Shown in pieces: positions 17,155 through 26,311 of a stretch of DNA of 64,000 nt; position 1 is the first letter of the stretch; each line of letters begins with the position of its first letter. Below the pieces are notes generated by a model. The model was not told the DNA's origin. It made no database searches and saw only the letters and a program-made list of their open reading frames with translations. Source of the stretch: Prado023 sp963798745 (GTDB taxonomy: Bacteria > Actinomycetota > Actinomycetes > S36-B12 > CAIYMF01); the NCBI GenBank assembly GCA_963798745.1, contig CAWCUF010000001.1, positions 1 to 64,000 on the forward strand. Reading direction: 5' to 3'. The translations under genes and the position numbers were made by a program.

Positions 17155-17805
17155 TCAGGCTGAGGCGCTGGGCAGGCGTGATCGCAGGAGCGGTACTCCT
17201 GGCCCGTGGAGCTGGTCGAGGTACGGCGCCCGGCCCGCCATGCTCATCACTAGTGCGAGAGTCGAGCCGGTGACCAGTGGGCCGGAGCCGGTGGCGAACG
17301 GCCCATCGTCTGCCCGCAGCTTCAGGCCGGCGACGTGGGTATGGCTGGCGACGGCGAAGTCTTGTTGGGCGTAGAAGTGGGCCACCGGTGTCAACGCCTC
17401 GACGCTCGGTGTCCCCGGCAACCGCAGTGGCCAACGGATGTCCTGAGCGTGTACGAGGACCTCACCAAGGTACGCGGGGGTGTGTCCGGAGGGCGCTGTG
17501 GTGCTGCCGATCACGGCGCGGAACCGGTTGAGTGTTTCGGCGGGAGTGTGTCCGAGGTGTTCGATGAGCCGGCGCTGGTTGTGCACGTCGGGGCGGAAAC
17601 GTGCGCCGAGCATGCTGCGTAGCCACTGCCACTGGTTCATGCTGGCGGCCACCGTGAGGTGAGCCACGACTTGTTCGACGTCCCACTGCCGGCACAAGGT
17701 GTGCTGACGCCACTGCTCTGCACCGAGGCTCGACAGGTCTTCTGCCAGAGCAGTTCGCTCGGCATGGACCAGCGCCCATAGTCGGTTGTCTTGGCTTCTC
17801 CGCAT
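17155..17805 (-). CDS. Maleylpyruvate-isomerase-family mycothiol-dependent protein A
   Basis: 216 aa of the DinB/MDMPI fold. The N-terminal helix (LWALVHAERTALAEDLSSLGAEQW), the LCRQWDVEQVVAHLTVAAS segment (the His expected to bind metal) and EVLVHAQDIRWPLRLPG (second His ligand region) fit the family. Such proteins use mycothiol, the actinobacterial thiol cofactor, for isomerase or transferase chemistry. AGAGG precedes the ATG. It is 14 bases behind the related gene at 17820, so both are probably one transcript. Confidence 0.85.
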   Translation of the reverse strand: MRRSQDNRLWALVHAERTALAEDLSSLGAEQWRQHTLCRQWDVEQVVAHLTVAASMNQWQWLRSMLGARFRPDVHNQRRLIEHLGHTPAETLNRFRAVIGSTTAPSGHTPAYLGEVLVHAQDIRWPLRLPGTPSVEALTPVAHFYAQQDFAVASHTHVAGLKLRADDGPFATGSGPLVTGSTLALVMSMAGRAPYLDQLHGPGVPLLRSRLPSASA

Positions 17806-17819
17806 GTCACACCTCTGCT

Positions 17820-18491
17820 TCACGTCGGTGTGCGACTACGCACCGCGGGGTGTGGGGTGGCGGAGCCGGTAAGGCGAGTTGCTCCGCTTCCCGTGAGGCT
17901 CGCCCGGTCCACGCGCCGTCCGCAGACCGCGAGCAACAGGTCAATGGCATCGGCCTCGACGTCGGCGCCCTGTCCCCAGGTTGCCCCGGTCTTGGCGTCA
18001 ACCAGCCGTAGGCCGGCGGCACGCTCGCGCCCGCCGCCGAAGAAGACGGGGGTGCGCAACTGGTGGGCGAGTGCTTGGAGGATCGTTGGTTCCGGATATT
18101 TTCCGGCGATGCCCAGGGGGCGGCGGATGTCCTCCCCGTGCACGATCGCCTCGACCAGACGGGTCGCCAGGGCCGCTGGCGGAGTCCGCTCCAGGTCGGC
18201 GGCGTCCTCGAGTGCCGCAAGCGTGTCGTGTGGATCATGGCGCTTGTGTCGGGCGATGCCATTTTCGTTCGCACGATCGAAGTCCAGGCGCGCCCGGAGC
18301 AGGTCACGGACGAACGAGAGCCGGCCAGTCCGCGCCGTGTCCACCAGATGCGCCAGCACGTCGTGGACATCCCAGCCGGGGCACAAAGAGGGCAGATGCC
18401 ACTGATCGGCGCGCAACCCAGCCAGATCCGCGGCCAACTGCCGCCTCTCGGCGTGGACGCTGCGCCAGATCGCTGCTGATGAGGTGCCCAT
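17820..18491 (-). CDS. Maleylpyruvate-isomerase-family mycothiol-dependent protein B
   Basis: 223 aa, homologous to the next gene downstream: LCPGWDVHDVLAHLVDTARTG and EAIVHGEDIRRPLGIAGKYP carry the metal-ligand histidines and the GED-x-RRPLG motif typical of this subgroup. AAGGAG lies nine bases before the ATG. First gene of a two-gene operon made by tandem duplication and later divergence. It is divergent from an HxlR regulator with 96 bases between the two start codons, so regulation by that protein is likely. Confidence 0.88.
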   Translation of the reverse strand: MGTSSAAIWRSVHAERRQLAADLAGLRADQWHLPSLCPGWDVHDVLAHLVDTARTGRLSFVRDLLRARLDFDRANENGIARHKRHDPHDTLAALEDAADLERTPPAALATRLVEAIVHGEDIRRPLGIAGKYPEPTILQALAHQLRTPVFFGGGRERAAGLRLVDAKTGATWGQGADVEADAIDLLLAVCGRRVDRASLTGSGATRLTGSATPHPAVRSRTPT

Positions 18492-18587
18492 GCTGGCTCC
18501 TTCTCGAGTGGAGTCGTCGGTAGGTCAGCGAGTGACTAACTACAATAACCGAAGTGGACACTACTGGAAGCATAGTAAAATGGGCCA
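18492..18587. promoter_or_regulatory. Divergent promoter region, MDMPI operon / hxlR
   Basis: The 96 bases between the start codons are clearly AT-richer than the flanks. AGTGACTAACTAC and AGTGGACACTACT are similar 13-mers about 24 bases apart and are candidate HxlR binding sites; TAGTAAAAT just before the hxlR start resembles a -10 element. Confidence 0.4.
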
Positions 18588-19295
18588 ATGGCTTCCCGAC
18601 GGTCCTACGGCTCCTACAACGACGGTTGCGCCGCTGCCCACGCCCTCGACCTCGTCGGCGATCGGTGGACCTTGATCGTCGTACGTGAGCTTCTGCTGGG
18701 CCCCAAGCGCTTCATCGACATCCAGCGAGACGTGATCGGCATCGGACCCGCCGTCCTCACCCAGCGACTGCAGCACCTGCAGGCAAGCGGCATCGTGAAA
18801 CGACGCCGGCTGCCCGCACCAGGGCGGATCGAGGTCTACGAACTCACCGAGTGGGGCTACGGGTTGGAGACCGTGAACACGGCGTTGTCGTTATGGGCCG
18901 TGGCCTCACCTGCCTTGCCGCGTGAGGCGGACATGAGCCCCGACACGGTGGTCCTGGCGATGCGCGCCCACGCACGACCGGTGCCCGGGGACCCGGGCGA
19001 GCGACGCGTTGAGCTGATCCTCACCGATTCCCGCCGCTGGGACGCCCAACCGGTCAGCTATTTGGCGCGGATGACCGCGACAACCACAACCATCGACCGG
19101 TCGCTGGAACCGGAACCGACCAACGCTGAAGTATCGGCCACCACCCAGGACTGGAAGGCTTGCGTGGTCGGCGGAGTCCCCATGGAACAGCTCACAAAGG
19201 TCCGCATATTCGGCAACGACGACACCGTACGAGAACTGATCCAGGCCACATCGCTGAGCGCGCCGTTGGGCCGATCCTCCAATGCGAGAGCATGA
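18588..19295 (+). CDS. HxlR-family winged-helix regulator
   Basis: 235 aa. Residues 1-105 are the HxlR winged helix (CAAAHALDLVGDRWTLIVVRELLLGPKRFIDIQRD, then VLTQRLQHLQASGIVKRR and YELTEWG). The C-terminal 120 residues form an extra domain seen in longer actinobacterial members, of SCP2-like appearance and probably ligand-binding. The conserved Cys14 near the N terminus is the position used for thiol or aldehyde sensing in HxlR proteins, which would suit the divergent mycothiol-dependent enzymes; this last point is inference. Confidence 0.88.
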   Translation: MASRRSYGSYNDGCAAAHALDLVGDRWTLIVVRELLLGPKRFIDIQRDVIGIGPAVLTQRLQHLQASGIVKRRRLPAPGRIEVYELTEWGYGLETVNTALSLWAVASPALPREADMSPDTVVLAMRAHARPVPGDPGERRVELILTDSRRWDAQPVSYLARMTATTTTIDRSLEPEPTNAEVSATTQDWKACVVGGVPMEQLTKVRIFGNDDTVRELIQATSLSAPLGRSSNARA

Positions 19296-19529
19296 GACTT
19301 CACAGATCACGCCTGGTGGCCCGCCGAGCCGGCGAACGGTGCAACACCGCGTCAAGCCCGCCATGCCCTCAAGCCGATCCGATTGCAGTCACGCACCGAT
19401 GGGGGCAGTTCCTGCTCGCGCCCGCCCCTTCCCGCCTGTCGGGCTACCCATGAGGGGCCTACTCCCGGCGTTTGCTTTGGCCATCTGCTCTGGGTCGTAG
19501 TTCGGGTTGCGGCCCGCCCACGCCGCGGG

Positions 19530-20024
19530 CTACATGTCGCGGTAGCGGTGCGCCTGCGCGGCGAACGAGGCGAGCCTCTCGACACCGGCCGGGGCGGGAC
19601 CCGCGCCCCAGTCGGCGGGGTCGGCTGCGTACGGGGTGCCATAGGCCGCCGTGTCCCGCTGTGTTCGCCACCCCTCGGCCAGCGGGCCCAGGTCGAGGGT
19701 GTCGTAGCCGATCTCGTCGAGCAGCGCCCGGACCGTGGACCTGGCGGCCTCGTCGGCGCCGGCGATGGCCAGGGCGCTGCGGTCCTGAGCACCTGCCGGG
19801 CGCGCGAGCGAGGCGAGGTGGGCGAAGTAGATGTTGTTGAACGCCTTCACGACGCGGGAGTCGGGCAGGTGGGCCTGGAGCAGCTCGGAGGTCGTCGTGG
19901 ACTCGTCGTCGAGCTCGACGACCCGGCCGTCGCGCTGCGGGTGGCCGGCCCCCAACAGTCGGCCAGGAACGGCCTTGGCTCTGCGTCGTAGTTGAGGGCG
20001 GTTGCGAAGCTGCGCTAGGGACAT
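19530..20024 (-). pseudogene. C-terminal remnant of an F420/NADP reductase-like protein
   Basis: From about residue 25 on, the frame matches the second half of NADPH-dependent F420-reductase-like Rossmann proteins (LQAHLPDSRVVKAFNNIYFAHLASLARPAG, ALLDEIGYDTLDLGPLAEGWRTQRDTAAYG). The N-terminal nucleotide-binding GxGxxG half is absent and replaced by Arg-rich sequence, so the gene is truncated at its 5 prime end. It lies 16 bases downstream of the FMN reductase, so the two may once have been an operon. Confidence 0.7.
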
Positions 20025-20040
20025 GGTGCGGTGCCGTGGT

Positions 20041-20601
20041 CTATCCGGCGCGTAGGGGTTCCAGTGCGTTGCTCCAGGACACGACGTCGTCGAAGGTCGC
20101 GTTCAGTGAGGCCAAGTGCAGCTCAGCTGGCCTGAACGTTCGCATCTGCTCGAAGTCGGTGAACATCGACAGTGCGACCTGCGAGCGGACGTCGGCCAGG
20201 CGGATCTCAGCGGCGATCAAGCGCAGCTGCTCCACAGCCCGGACCCCTCCGGCGGACCCGTATCCAACGAACCCGACTGCCTTGTTGTTCCACTCCACGT
20301 TCAGGAAGTCGATCGCGTTCTTCAGGGCACCCGGGACCCCGTGGTTGTACTCGGCCGTGACGATGACGAACCCGTCGAAAGACGCGATCGTCTCAGCCCA
20401 CCGCTTCGTGTGCGGCTGAGAGTACTGCTCCATCATCGCGGGCATCGGTTCATCCAGCAGCGGCAGGTCATAGTCAGCGATATCAACGAGCTCGTAGTGC
20501 GCGTCCTGCCGTTGGGATGCGTGCTCAAGGACCCAATGGGCCACAGCCTCGCCATTGCGGCCGGGCCGGGTGCTTCCCAGGATGATGCCAATCCTTGTCA
20601 T
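20041..20601 (-). CDS. NADPH-dependent FMN reductase family protein
   Basis: 186 aa flavodoxin-like reductase. IGIILGSTRPGRNGEAVAHW is the FMN phosphate-binding loop (GSTRPGR) and FVIVTAEYNHGVPGALKNAIDFL the flavin-contact motif (EYN-x-x-PG-x-LKNA-x-D). Expected to reduce FMN, quinones, azo compounds or metal oxyanions with NAD(P)H. GGGAGG lies upstream of the ATG, and an inverted repeat resembling a MarR operator sits in the promoter. The C-terminal part looks complete. Confidence 0.92.
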   Translation of the reverse strand: MTRIGIILGSTRPGRNGEAVAHWVLEHASQRQDAHYELVDIADYDLPLLDEPMPAMMEQYSQPHTKRWAETIASFDGFVIVTAEYNHGVPGALKNAIDFLNVEWNNKAVGFVGYGSAGGVRAVEQLRLIAAEIRLADVRSQVALSMFTDFEQMRTFRPAELHLASLNATFDDVVSWSNALEPLRAG

Positions 20602-20622
20602 GTTCGCCTAACCTCCCAATAT

Positions 20623-20641
20623 AGTTGCTACTTCAACAACT
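20623..20641. promoter_or_regulatory. MarR-like inverted repeat before the FMN reductase
   Basis: AGTTG, CTACTT, CAACAACT: AGTTG on the left is mirrored by CAAC-x-ACT on the right. It lies 22-40 bases before the start codon in an AT-rich patch (AATATAG). This shape is common for MarR-family operators; no marR gene is adjacent. Confidence 0.45.
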
Positions 20642-21195
20642 CATCGTGGTGCTCGGGGCGTCCTTTGTCAAGCAAGACCTGCCCGGGCGCCAGCCACCTC
20701 CCCACCAAGCCCCTGGAGTTGCACCGGCTCACCCATGCGGCGCTCATGTTCTCCAGGTCGGCCGGGGGCCGGATCGGGCCGGCGCGGAACGGTGAGTGAG
20801 CGCGACTGCGTTCGGTCCGACACCACTACCCGTTCCTCCGGATCCGGCCGTCCGCCAGGCCCGGGAGAGACCACCGCTCGGCATCCGGACGCCGCAGACA
20901 CTGAACCTCGATCCACCGATGGGCGTGCACCTGTGGCCCTTCGAGCTGCGGTATGCCCGACTTACGCCCTGCTCGGTGGGGCCGGCCGACTAGAGCGACG
21001 CTCCGACCGAGACGGCCCGCTCCCGTGCCGACGAATCTCCACACGGTCGTCACACGATCCCCATCTTCCTGCCACTGCCCCGGGGTGAGGCTGAGAGCAG
21101 GACGAACGCCGCGAGGTGCGTGCGCGCTGACCGGTCAGGTCCTGGGCTCATCAGACGGGAGACTCCCGCGAGTCCGTGGCGATGAGGAGGATCAG
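20642..21195. other. Intergenic stretch, no gene recognised
   Basis: Contains the perfect 12-bp palindrome CTGACCGGTCAG at 21127-21138, about 60 bases before the next start codon, which could be a protein site. No supported reading frame. Confidence 0.4.
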
Positions 21196-21879
21196 ATGAG
21201 TACATATAGGAGCAGCCGGGTTCTGCTCGGTCTTGTGGGAGCGGCCACGGTGGCGGCGCTCGTCGTACCGGGGGCGGCCTTCGCGAAGGGCCCCGGTGGT
21301 GGCGGCGGAGGTGGTGGCGGAGGTGGTGGCGGTGAGGAGACCACCGGATTCAGCCTGTCCGTTCCGGCGATCTTCGTGGGGACGAGTCCCTTCACCGGCC
21401 TGGACTGCGACGGCGAGACGTCCATGCCGCCGACTGGTGACCCGCTGTCGAGCTACCCACTGGATCCGACCGCGTTCTACTTCGTACAGCGTGTGCACGA
21501 GTGGCAGGCCACGTGCGTCCAGGGAGTCGCCCCGGTCTCAGCGACGGCTCAGTGGGGGGACAACCTCGCTGGGGACGCGAAGTTGAAGGTCGGAAGCCCG
21601 ATCCGTGTGGAACTCGGACTGTACGACGACACGGGTATGGCTGGGTTGACCGGTTGGGAAGTGCTCAAGTTGGAGCCGGCACTGCTCGACAGGGTGTCTG
21701 CTTACGGGACGCTGGCCACGGCTGATGATCTGGGTGGCTACACCAGCACTCCGTTCGAGAGCCCGGGAGACGTTGGTCTGGACCTGGGGACTCGGGTCTG
21801 GGCACCCGCCGGGAGCTGGTGGAGCGGATCAGCGGCTACACATTCGACGGCTACGAACGCGCCGTCGACTCGCACGTGA
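21196..21879 (+). CDS. Secreted Gly-rich protein with a foreign C-terminal end
   Basis: 227 aa as read. GAGGAGG six bases before the ATG. Signal peptide at 1-33 (LLGLVGAATVAALVVPGAAFA), then 13 consecutive glycines, then a compact beta-rich domain with two Cys (FVGTSPFTGLDCDGET and HEWQATCVQG). After about residue 200 the reading turns into Ser/Thr/Ala sequence that lies out of frame over a response-regulator tail, so the native C terminus has been lost. Function unknown. Confidence 0.6.
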   Translation: MSTYRSSRVLLGLVGAATVAALVVPGAAFAKGPGGGGGGGGGGGGGEETTGFSLSVPAIFVGTSPFTGLDCDGETSMPPTGDPLSSYPLDPTAFYFVQRVHEWQATCVQGVAPVSATAQWGDNLAGDAKLKVGSPIRVELGLYDDTGMAGLTGWEVLKLEPALLDRVSAYGTLATADDLGGYTSTPFESPGDVGLDLGTRVWAPAGSWWSGSAATHSTATNAPSTRT

Positions 21880-21974
21880 AGAACCTGCGCCACAAGATGG
21901 GACCCGACGGCCAGGACGTCGTCCAGACCGTCGTCGGGTTCGGCTACCGGCTCGGGCTTGCGGCCGATGAGTGA
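21804..21974 (+). pseudogene. DNA-binding tail of an OmpR-family response regulator
   Basis: In the frame that ends at 21974 the DNA encodes TRRELVERISGYTFDGYERAV, then DSHVKNLRHKMG and VVQTVVGFGYRLG, the second half of an OmpR/PhoB winged helix. The receiver domain and the start of the winged helix are missing; the secreted-protein gene occupies their place. The stop overlaps the histidine-kinase ATG, the usual coupling in such pairs. Deletion or a bad assembly join are both possible. Confidence 0.8.
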
Positions 21975-23007
21975 GCGCTGGCGGCTGGGCATGCTCGGTC
22001 GTCGGCTTGCCGGGGTCATCCTCCTGGTGTCCGCTGTCTCGTTGTGTGTCCTGTTCGTCGGCACCGTCGTGCCGCACCTGGTCGCCGAACCGCCGCACCC
22101 GGACGACGCCGTCTCGCCCCCGTGGCTGCTGGCTGCGACGGCGGTCGCGCTGCTGACGGCCGTCGTCCTGTCAGTGGTCATGGCCCACCGGTTGACCCGC
22201 CCCATCGACGGGTACATCGACACTGCCCGCCGGTTCGCCGCCGGTGATCACTCCGCGCGCCCCGCCGAGCTGGGTCCGCCCGAGTTCGCCGACCTGACCA
22301 GCGCGCTGAGCGCGGCGGCCGAGGAGATCGAGAGATCGGAGGGCGCCCGTCGCCAACTCACCGCCGACATCGCCCATGAGCTGCGCACGCCGCTGACCGC
22401 GCTGCAGGCCGGTCTTGAGGAGTTGCGCGACGGCCTCATCCCGGCCGATCCGGCGACGCTGGCGGCCCTGCACGACCAGGCCGCCCGGTTGGGGCGGATC
22501 GTCAACGACCTCGCTGAGCTGTCGGCAGCCGAGTCGGAAGGCGCTCAGCTCCAACTGTCGGATGTCCATCTCGCTGATGTCGCGACCCTGGCCCTGGCCG
22601 CCCGCCAGCGTTCCATGGATGCGGCCGGGCTCCTCGTCGATCAGAACCTTGACCCCGATGTGCAGGTCATCGCCGACCCCGACCGCGTGCATCAGGTGGT
22701 CGGCAACCTTCTGGCCAACACGGTCCTCTACTGCCGTCCAGGCGACCGGGTCTGCGTCCGGGTGCACTTCGACGACGGGCACGGCGTGATCGAGGTGTCG
22801 GACACCGGGCCGGGGTTTCGGGAAGAGGAACTGCCTCACATCTTCGACAGGGCCTGGCGCGGCGTGTCGGCCGATGGGACCCACGGGTCCGGGCTCGGCC
22901 TCCCGATCGTCAGAGCACTGGTCCAGGCCATGGAAGGTACCGTCCAGGTCCATTCCGTCCAGGGGCAGGGCGCGACGATCTCGGTACGGCTGCCACGGTC
23001 GTTCTGA
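21967..23007 (+). CDS. Sensor histidine kinase
   Basis: 346 aa. Two membrane segments (residues about 11-33 and 54-77) flank a short extracellular loop; then HAMP (RLTRPIDGYIDTARRFAAGD), HisKA with phosphoacceptor His137 in DIAHELRTPLTALQ, and HATPase with N box (LLANTVLYC), DTGPGF and GSGLGLPIV boxes. In the N box the usual Asn-Ala is Thr-Val (LLANTVLY), a mild deviation. The ATG overlaps the response-regulator stop. With the receiver domain missing, its phosphorelay partner is absent here. Confidence 0.92.
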   Translation: MSERWRLGMLGRRLAGVILLVSAVSLCVLFVGTVVPHLVAEPPHPDDAVSPPWLLAATAVALLTAVVLSVVMAHRLTRPIDGYIDTARRFAAGDHSARPAELGPPEFADLTSALSAAAEEIERSEGARRQLTADIAHELRTPLTALQAGLEELRDGLIPADPATLAALHDQAARLGRIVNDLAELSAAESEGAQLQLSDVHLADVATLALAARQRSMDAAGLLVDQNLDPDVQVIADPDRVHQVVGNLLANTVLYCRPGDRVCVRVHFDDGHGVIEVSDTGPGFREEELPHIFDRAWRGVSADGTHGSGLGLPIVRALVQAMEGTVQVHSVQGQGATISVRLPRSF

Positions 23008-23599
23008 TTGCACGGGGCCTTCCCGGCGTTGGATGCGCGGGTGCGTTCTGTGGGCCTGCCTCCGATGGATCGGGGATGAGCCCGGCATGGGCCGTCTCCA
23101 GAAGTCCGGCGAGCAGCTGGGTGTCGCACCGTTGGCGGCCAAAGCCAACCCCGCCAAGAACACGAACTCGGCCCTCAGGACCCGCGTCATAGCGGCGAGC
23201 TGGGCGCCTCTTGGGCGAGCACGGCAGCGCCCAGCGGACGCGCCCCACTCCTACGAATGGGCGGAGGACCCTGACAGCCCGGTCAACTGGCGGCTCGGTC
23301 GGAAGGCTCTGTGGAGTCAAGTTCTGCAGCATCTGTGCCGTGCTGCGTGACCTCGACTCGGACCCGGGTGAACGGCTTCGATCCCCGGGGCACCACCAGA
23401 CCTACGCGGCCTGCTTGCCGTTGTCGGTTGCGAAGTCGACTCGACGCGGGCCACCGGTATCGGCTGTCCCGGCAGTGGGGCGACCCGGGGCGTATTCACC
23501 GCCATTGGCCGATTGGTGGCCTTGCGCGTCGGGGCTACCTCGGCGACTGACCCGGCTTCAGGTCTCTCCGAGGCTCAGTGGCGAGTGGTAGGAAGTGGT
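23008..23599. other. Intergenic stretch, no gene recognised
   Basis: Several overlapping short frames, none with a ribosome site or recognisable motif. Confidence 0.4.
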
Positions 23600-24928
23600 G
23601 TGGACTTCTTTGATGTCGTCGTGCTCGGTACTGGTTCGGCGGGTGAGGTTGTGAGCACGACTCTGGCCGAGGCGGGCCGCACGGTAGCCGTCGTCGAGAA
23701 GCTTCGGGTCGGGGGTGAGTGTCCGTATGTCGCGTGCATGCCGAGCAAGTCGTTGCTGCAAAGCGCGAGCGCGATACGCGGTGACGATCCCATCGCTGCC
23801 TACCAGGAGGCCCTCAGGAGGCGGGACGAGGTGGCCGAGCAGCGCGACGACTCCGGTGCGGCGCGGTCGCTGGAGGCGGCAGGGGTCCGCCTGGTGCGGG
23901 GTCACGGGCTCGTCCTTGGATCTGGAATCGTTGCCGTGGGCGGTCAGGAGATCGGCTGGGGGGACCTCGTCGTGGCGACTGGGTCGGTGCCGGTCCTCCC
24001 GGATATCCCAGGCATTGACGCGGTCCCGACGTGGACCAGCGACCAAGCCCTGTCGTCCTCGTTGCTGCCCTCCTCGCTCGTCGTGCTGGGCGGGGGTGCG
24101 GTGGGTTGCGAGCTCGCCCAGGTGTTCGCGCGGTTCGGGGCCAGCGTCACTCTGGTGGAGTCCGGGGACAGGCTCTTGGGCAAGGAGCGGCCAGAGGTTG
24201 CCGACCTGCTCGGGGAGGTGCTTCGTGCCGACGGCATCGACGTCCGTCTGTCTACGACGGTCGAACGTGTCCAACCCGCCGACGGTGGGGGGGCACGGGT
24301 GGTCATGTCGGACGGCACCTCGACCGACTGCGCACGGGTGCTCGTAGCGGTCGGGCGACGGCCAGCGGCCTCCGGCCTGGGACTGGAGAAACTCGGAGTC
24401 GAGCCTGACGACCGGGGCGCATTGGTCGTCGACGATCTATGCCGCGTCGCCGGCCAGGACCACGTCTGGGCTGCTGGCGATGTCACTGCCGTGGCGCCGT
24501 TCACGCACACTGCGAACTACCAGGCTCGTATCGTGGCAGCCAACATCCTCGGCTCTGATCGAAGGGCCGACTACCGAGCAGTCCCGCGTGCGGTGTACAC
24601 GCACCCGCCTGTCGCGAGCGTGGGCCGCACGGACGCCGATGAGGGCCTGGAGTCCGCATCGTTCGACCTGGCGGAGCTATCCCGAACGCTGACCGACTCC
24701 GGCCCCGGTGGCCTGCTGGTCGTCACCGCCGACCGGGCTCGGGGGGTGGTGGTGGGAGCCTCGGCGATCGGCGTACGCGCCGAGGACTGGATGGCCGAGG
24801 CAGCGCTGGCTGTGCACGCTCAGGTGCCGCTGACGGTGTTGACCGATCTCGTGCACGCATTCCCCAGCATGGGGGAGGCGTTCGAACCGGTCTACCGCCA
24901 GCTAGCCGACCGCTGCTCCGCGGGATGA
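23600..24928 (+). CDS. Pyridine nucleotide-disulfide oxidoreductase (dihydrolipoamide dehydrogenase/mercuric reductase type)
   Basis: 442 aa. FAD-binding DVVVLGTGSAGEVVSTTLAEAG, redox-active CPYVAC within GGECPYVACMPSK (Cys-x4-Cys), NAD(P) site VVLGGGAVGCELAQVFARFG, VWAAGDVT, and a dimerisation domain ending HAFPSMGEAFEPVY. The class I disulfide reductase layout is complete, but the C-terminal His-Glu pair of true lipoamide dehydrogenases is not in its usual form (HAFPSMGE), so the substrate is open. GTG at 23600 is preceded by AGGAAG; upstream in-frame starts exist. Confidence 0.88.
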   Translation: MDFFDVVVLGTGSAGEVVSTTLAEAGRTVAVVEKLRVGGECPYVACMPSKSLLQSASAIRGDDPIAAYQEALRRRDEVAEQRDDSGAARSLEAAGVRLVRGHGLVLGSGIVAVGGQEIGWGDLVVATGSVPVLPDIPGIDAVPTWTSDQALSSSLLPSSLVVLGGGAVGCELAQVFARFGASVTLVESGDRLLGKERPEVADLLGEVLRADGIDVRLSTTVERVQPADGGGARVVMSDGTSTDCARVLVAVGRRPAASGLGLEKLGVEPDDRGALVVDDLCRVAGQDHVWAAGDVTAVAPFTHTANYQARIVAANILGSDRRADYRAVPRAVYTHPPVASVGRTDADEGLESASFDLAELSRTLTDSGPGGLLVVTADRARGVVVGASAIGVRAEDWMAEAALAVHAQVPLTVLTDLVHAFPSMGEAFEPVYRQLADRCSAG

Positions 24929-24974
24929 CAACATCGGGAGCAGAAACGCTCTCATGTCGGGGCCCATACATGTG

Positions 24975-25018
24975 CGACGTGGGTCGGGACAATGGAATGG
25001 TCGTCCCGACCCACGTCG
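24975..25018. terminator. Bidirectional terminator
   Basis: CGACGTGGGTCGGGAC and GTCCCGACCCACGTCG form a perfect 16-bp stem with a 12-base loop, midway between the convergent oxidoreductase and CsbD genes. Confidence 0.8.
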
Positions 25019-25039
25019 TGAGTCCAGCATGAGTCTCGC

Positions 25040-25276
25040 CTAGTGCTTGAACGCCTCCTTGGCCTTCTCGGCGGCCCCCTCCACGGCGTCCTTCGCCTTC
25101 TCGGCGGCCTCGCCCAGCCCGGAGGTCACCTCCTCGCCGGCGTCCTTGAGGTCTGACTTCGCCTGGTCCATGCGGCCCTGGCGCTCGAGCTCCTCGTCGT
25201 CAGTCACGTCACCGATCTTCTCCTTGGCCACGCCGCGGACGTCCTCGGGCACCAGGTTCTTGTCCTGCTCCGCCAT
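25040..25276 (-). CDS. CsbD-like stress protein
   Basis: 78 aa. The first half matches CsbD (VRGVAKEKIGDVTDDEELERQGRMDQAKSDLKDAG); the second half is an Ala/Lys/Glu amphipathic helix (EKAKDAVEGAAEKAKEAF) like LEA-type repeats. AGGGAG precedes the ATG. CsbD proteins are small, soluble and induced by general stress; the mechanism is unknown. Confidence 0.88.
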   Translation of the reverse strand: MAEQDKNLVPEDVRGVAKEKIGDVTDDEELERQGRMDQAKSDLKDAGEEVTSGLGEAAEKAKDAVEGAAEKAKEAFKH

Positions 25277-25514
25277 GATCGCTCCCTTCTCATCGGGGAT
25301 TGTCTGGTCGGGGACCTTCACCCCGATTTCCACGATACGCCCGCCCGAGTTGCCCCGCGACGCGGGGCTGTGAGCGGCTACGTTCCGCGGGGAGCCGCAT
25401 CGGCTGGAGTATCGGCCCTCCCCGTTCGGTTAAGCCGACCGGACCGCGTGCCTATCTGTCGACCGCGTGACCGGCGAACGCAGCCGTGATGCGGAGGGTG
25501 TCCACACCGAACTC

Positions 25515-26168
25515 ACAGTCCAACCTCCAAGGAAGGGACCCAGATGACTGATGACGATGGCCCGACCCACGTTGCGGTGCGGGTCTCGCACCTCGCTGCC
25601 GCGGTTGGTGTCGACTGTCTCGCGCCGGTTCGGGTGATGGTGGCCTGAGACGCCTGGCACAGAGGCGGCTGCGTGAGCGTGTCCCAGGTCGGTGACGCTG
25701 TCAGCGGCAAGCTGCCTACAGTGCCTACAACCTCATTGGCGGCCAGATTGACGCCGAATCCGACCAGGATCACCCCGAGAGCGAGGATCGGCACCCAGAC
25801 TGAGGTCGGGGGAAGCCCGAACAGCTGCAGCACGCAGGTGGCGAACGTGCAGGCGACCAGGCTCTCGTTGATGACCATCGAGAAGGCCATCAGCATCGCC
25901 GCGCCGGCCGCCACAGCGGTGGGGCCGTACGCCTTGGACAGAATCATCGCGATCCGCCAGCCGACGGGTACTTGCGCGACACGGTGATGTAGCTGTGCAC
26001 ACTCAACCCGCTGACTGCCGCGGCGAGTGCGAAGGCAATCGGGAACCACGCCCCGGCCAGCTGGGCCACCTGCCCGGTCAACGCGAAGATCCCCGCACCG
26101 ACCATCACCCCCGTGCCCGTGGCCACGGCACCGGCCAGACTCAGGCTGTTCCTCTCGTAGGCCGCCAC
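25515..26168 (-). pseudogene. APC-superfamily amino-acid permease remnant
   Basis: Starts at a GTG with NSLSLAGAVATGTGVMVGAGIFALTGQVA, the first permease helix. At about 25965 one base is missing (KYPSAGG), and the next frame continues IAMILSKAYGPTAVAAGAAM through FGVNLAANEVVGTV. A large deletion then leaves only the EVRDPHRNVGRAIVIS motif of a later loop in a third frame. At most three or four helices survive. Clearly non-functional even if the single-base shift is an artefact. Confidence 0.8.
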
Positions 26169-26311
26169 GCTGTCCGCCCCCTTCCGCGCCTATCGAACAA
26201 GGTGCATGACTCGAAGGCCCCATGCCTGCGCCACAGGACGACGTCGTCCGCAGACCGAATACTGCCGGGCTCGGCGGGCATCGCTCACGTCTGCGCGGGT
26301 AGAAGAGTCAC

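Noticed and set aside
21298..21336. Run of glycine codons as a possible collagen-like or phase-variable repeat
   Set aside because: It is a plain poly-Gly linker (13 Gly) without Gly-X-Y periodicity.
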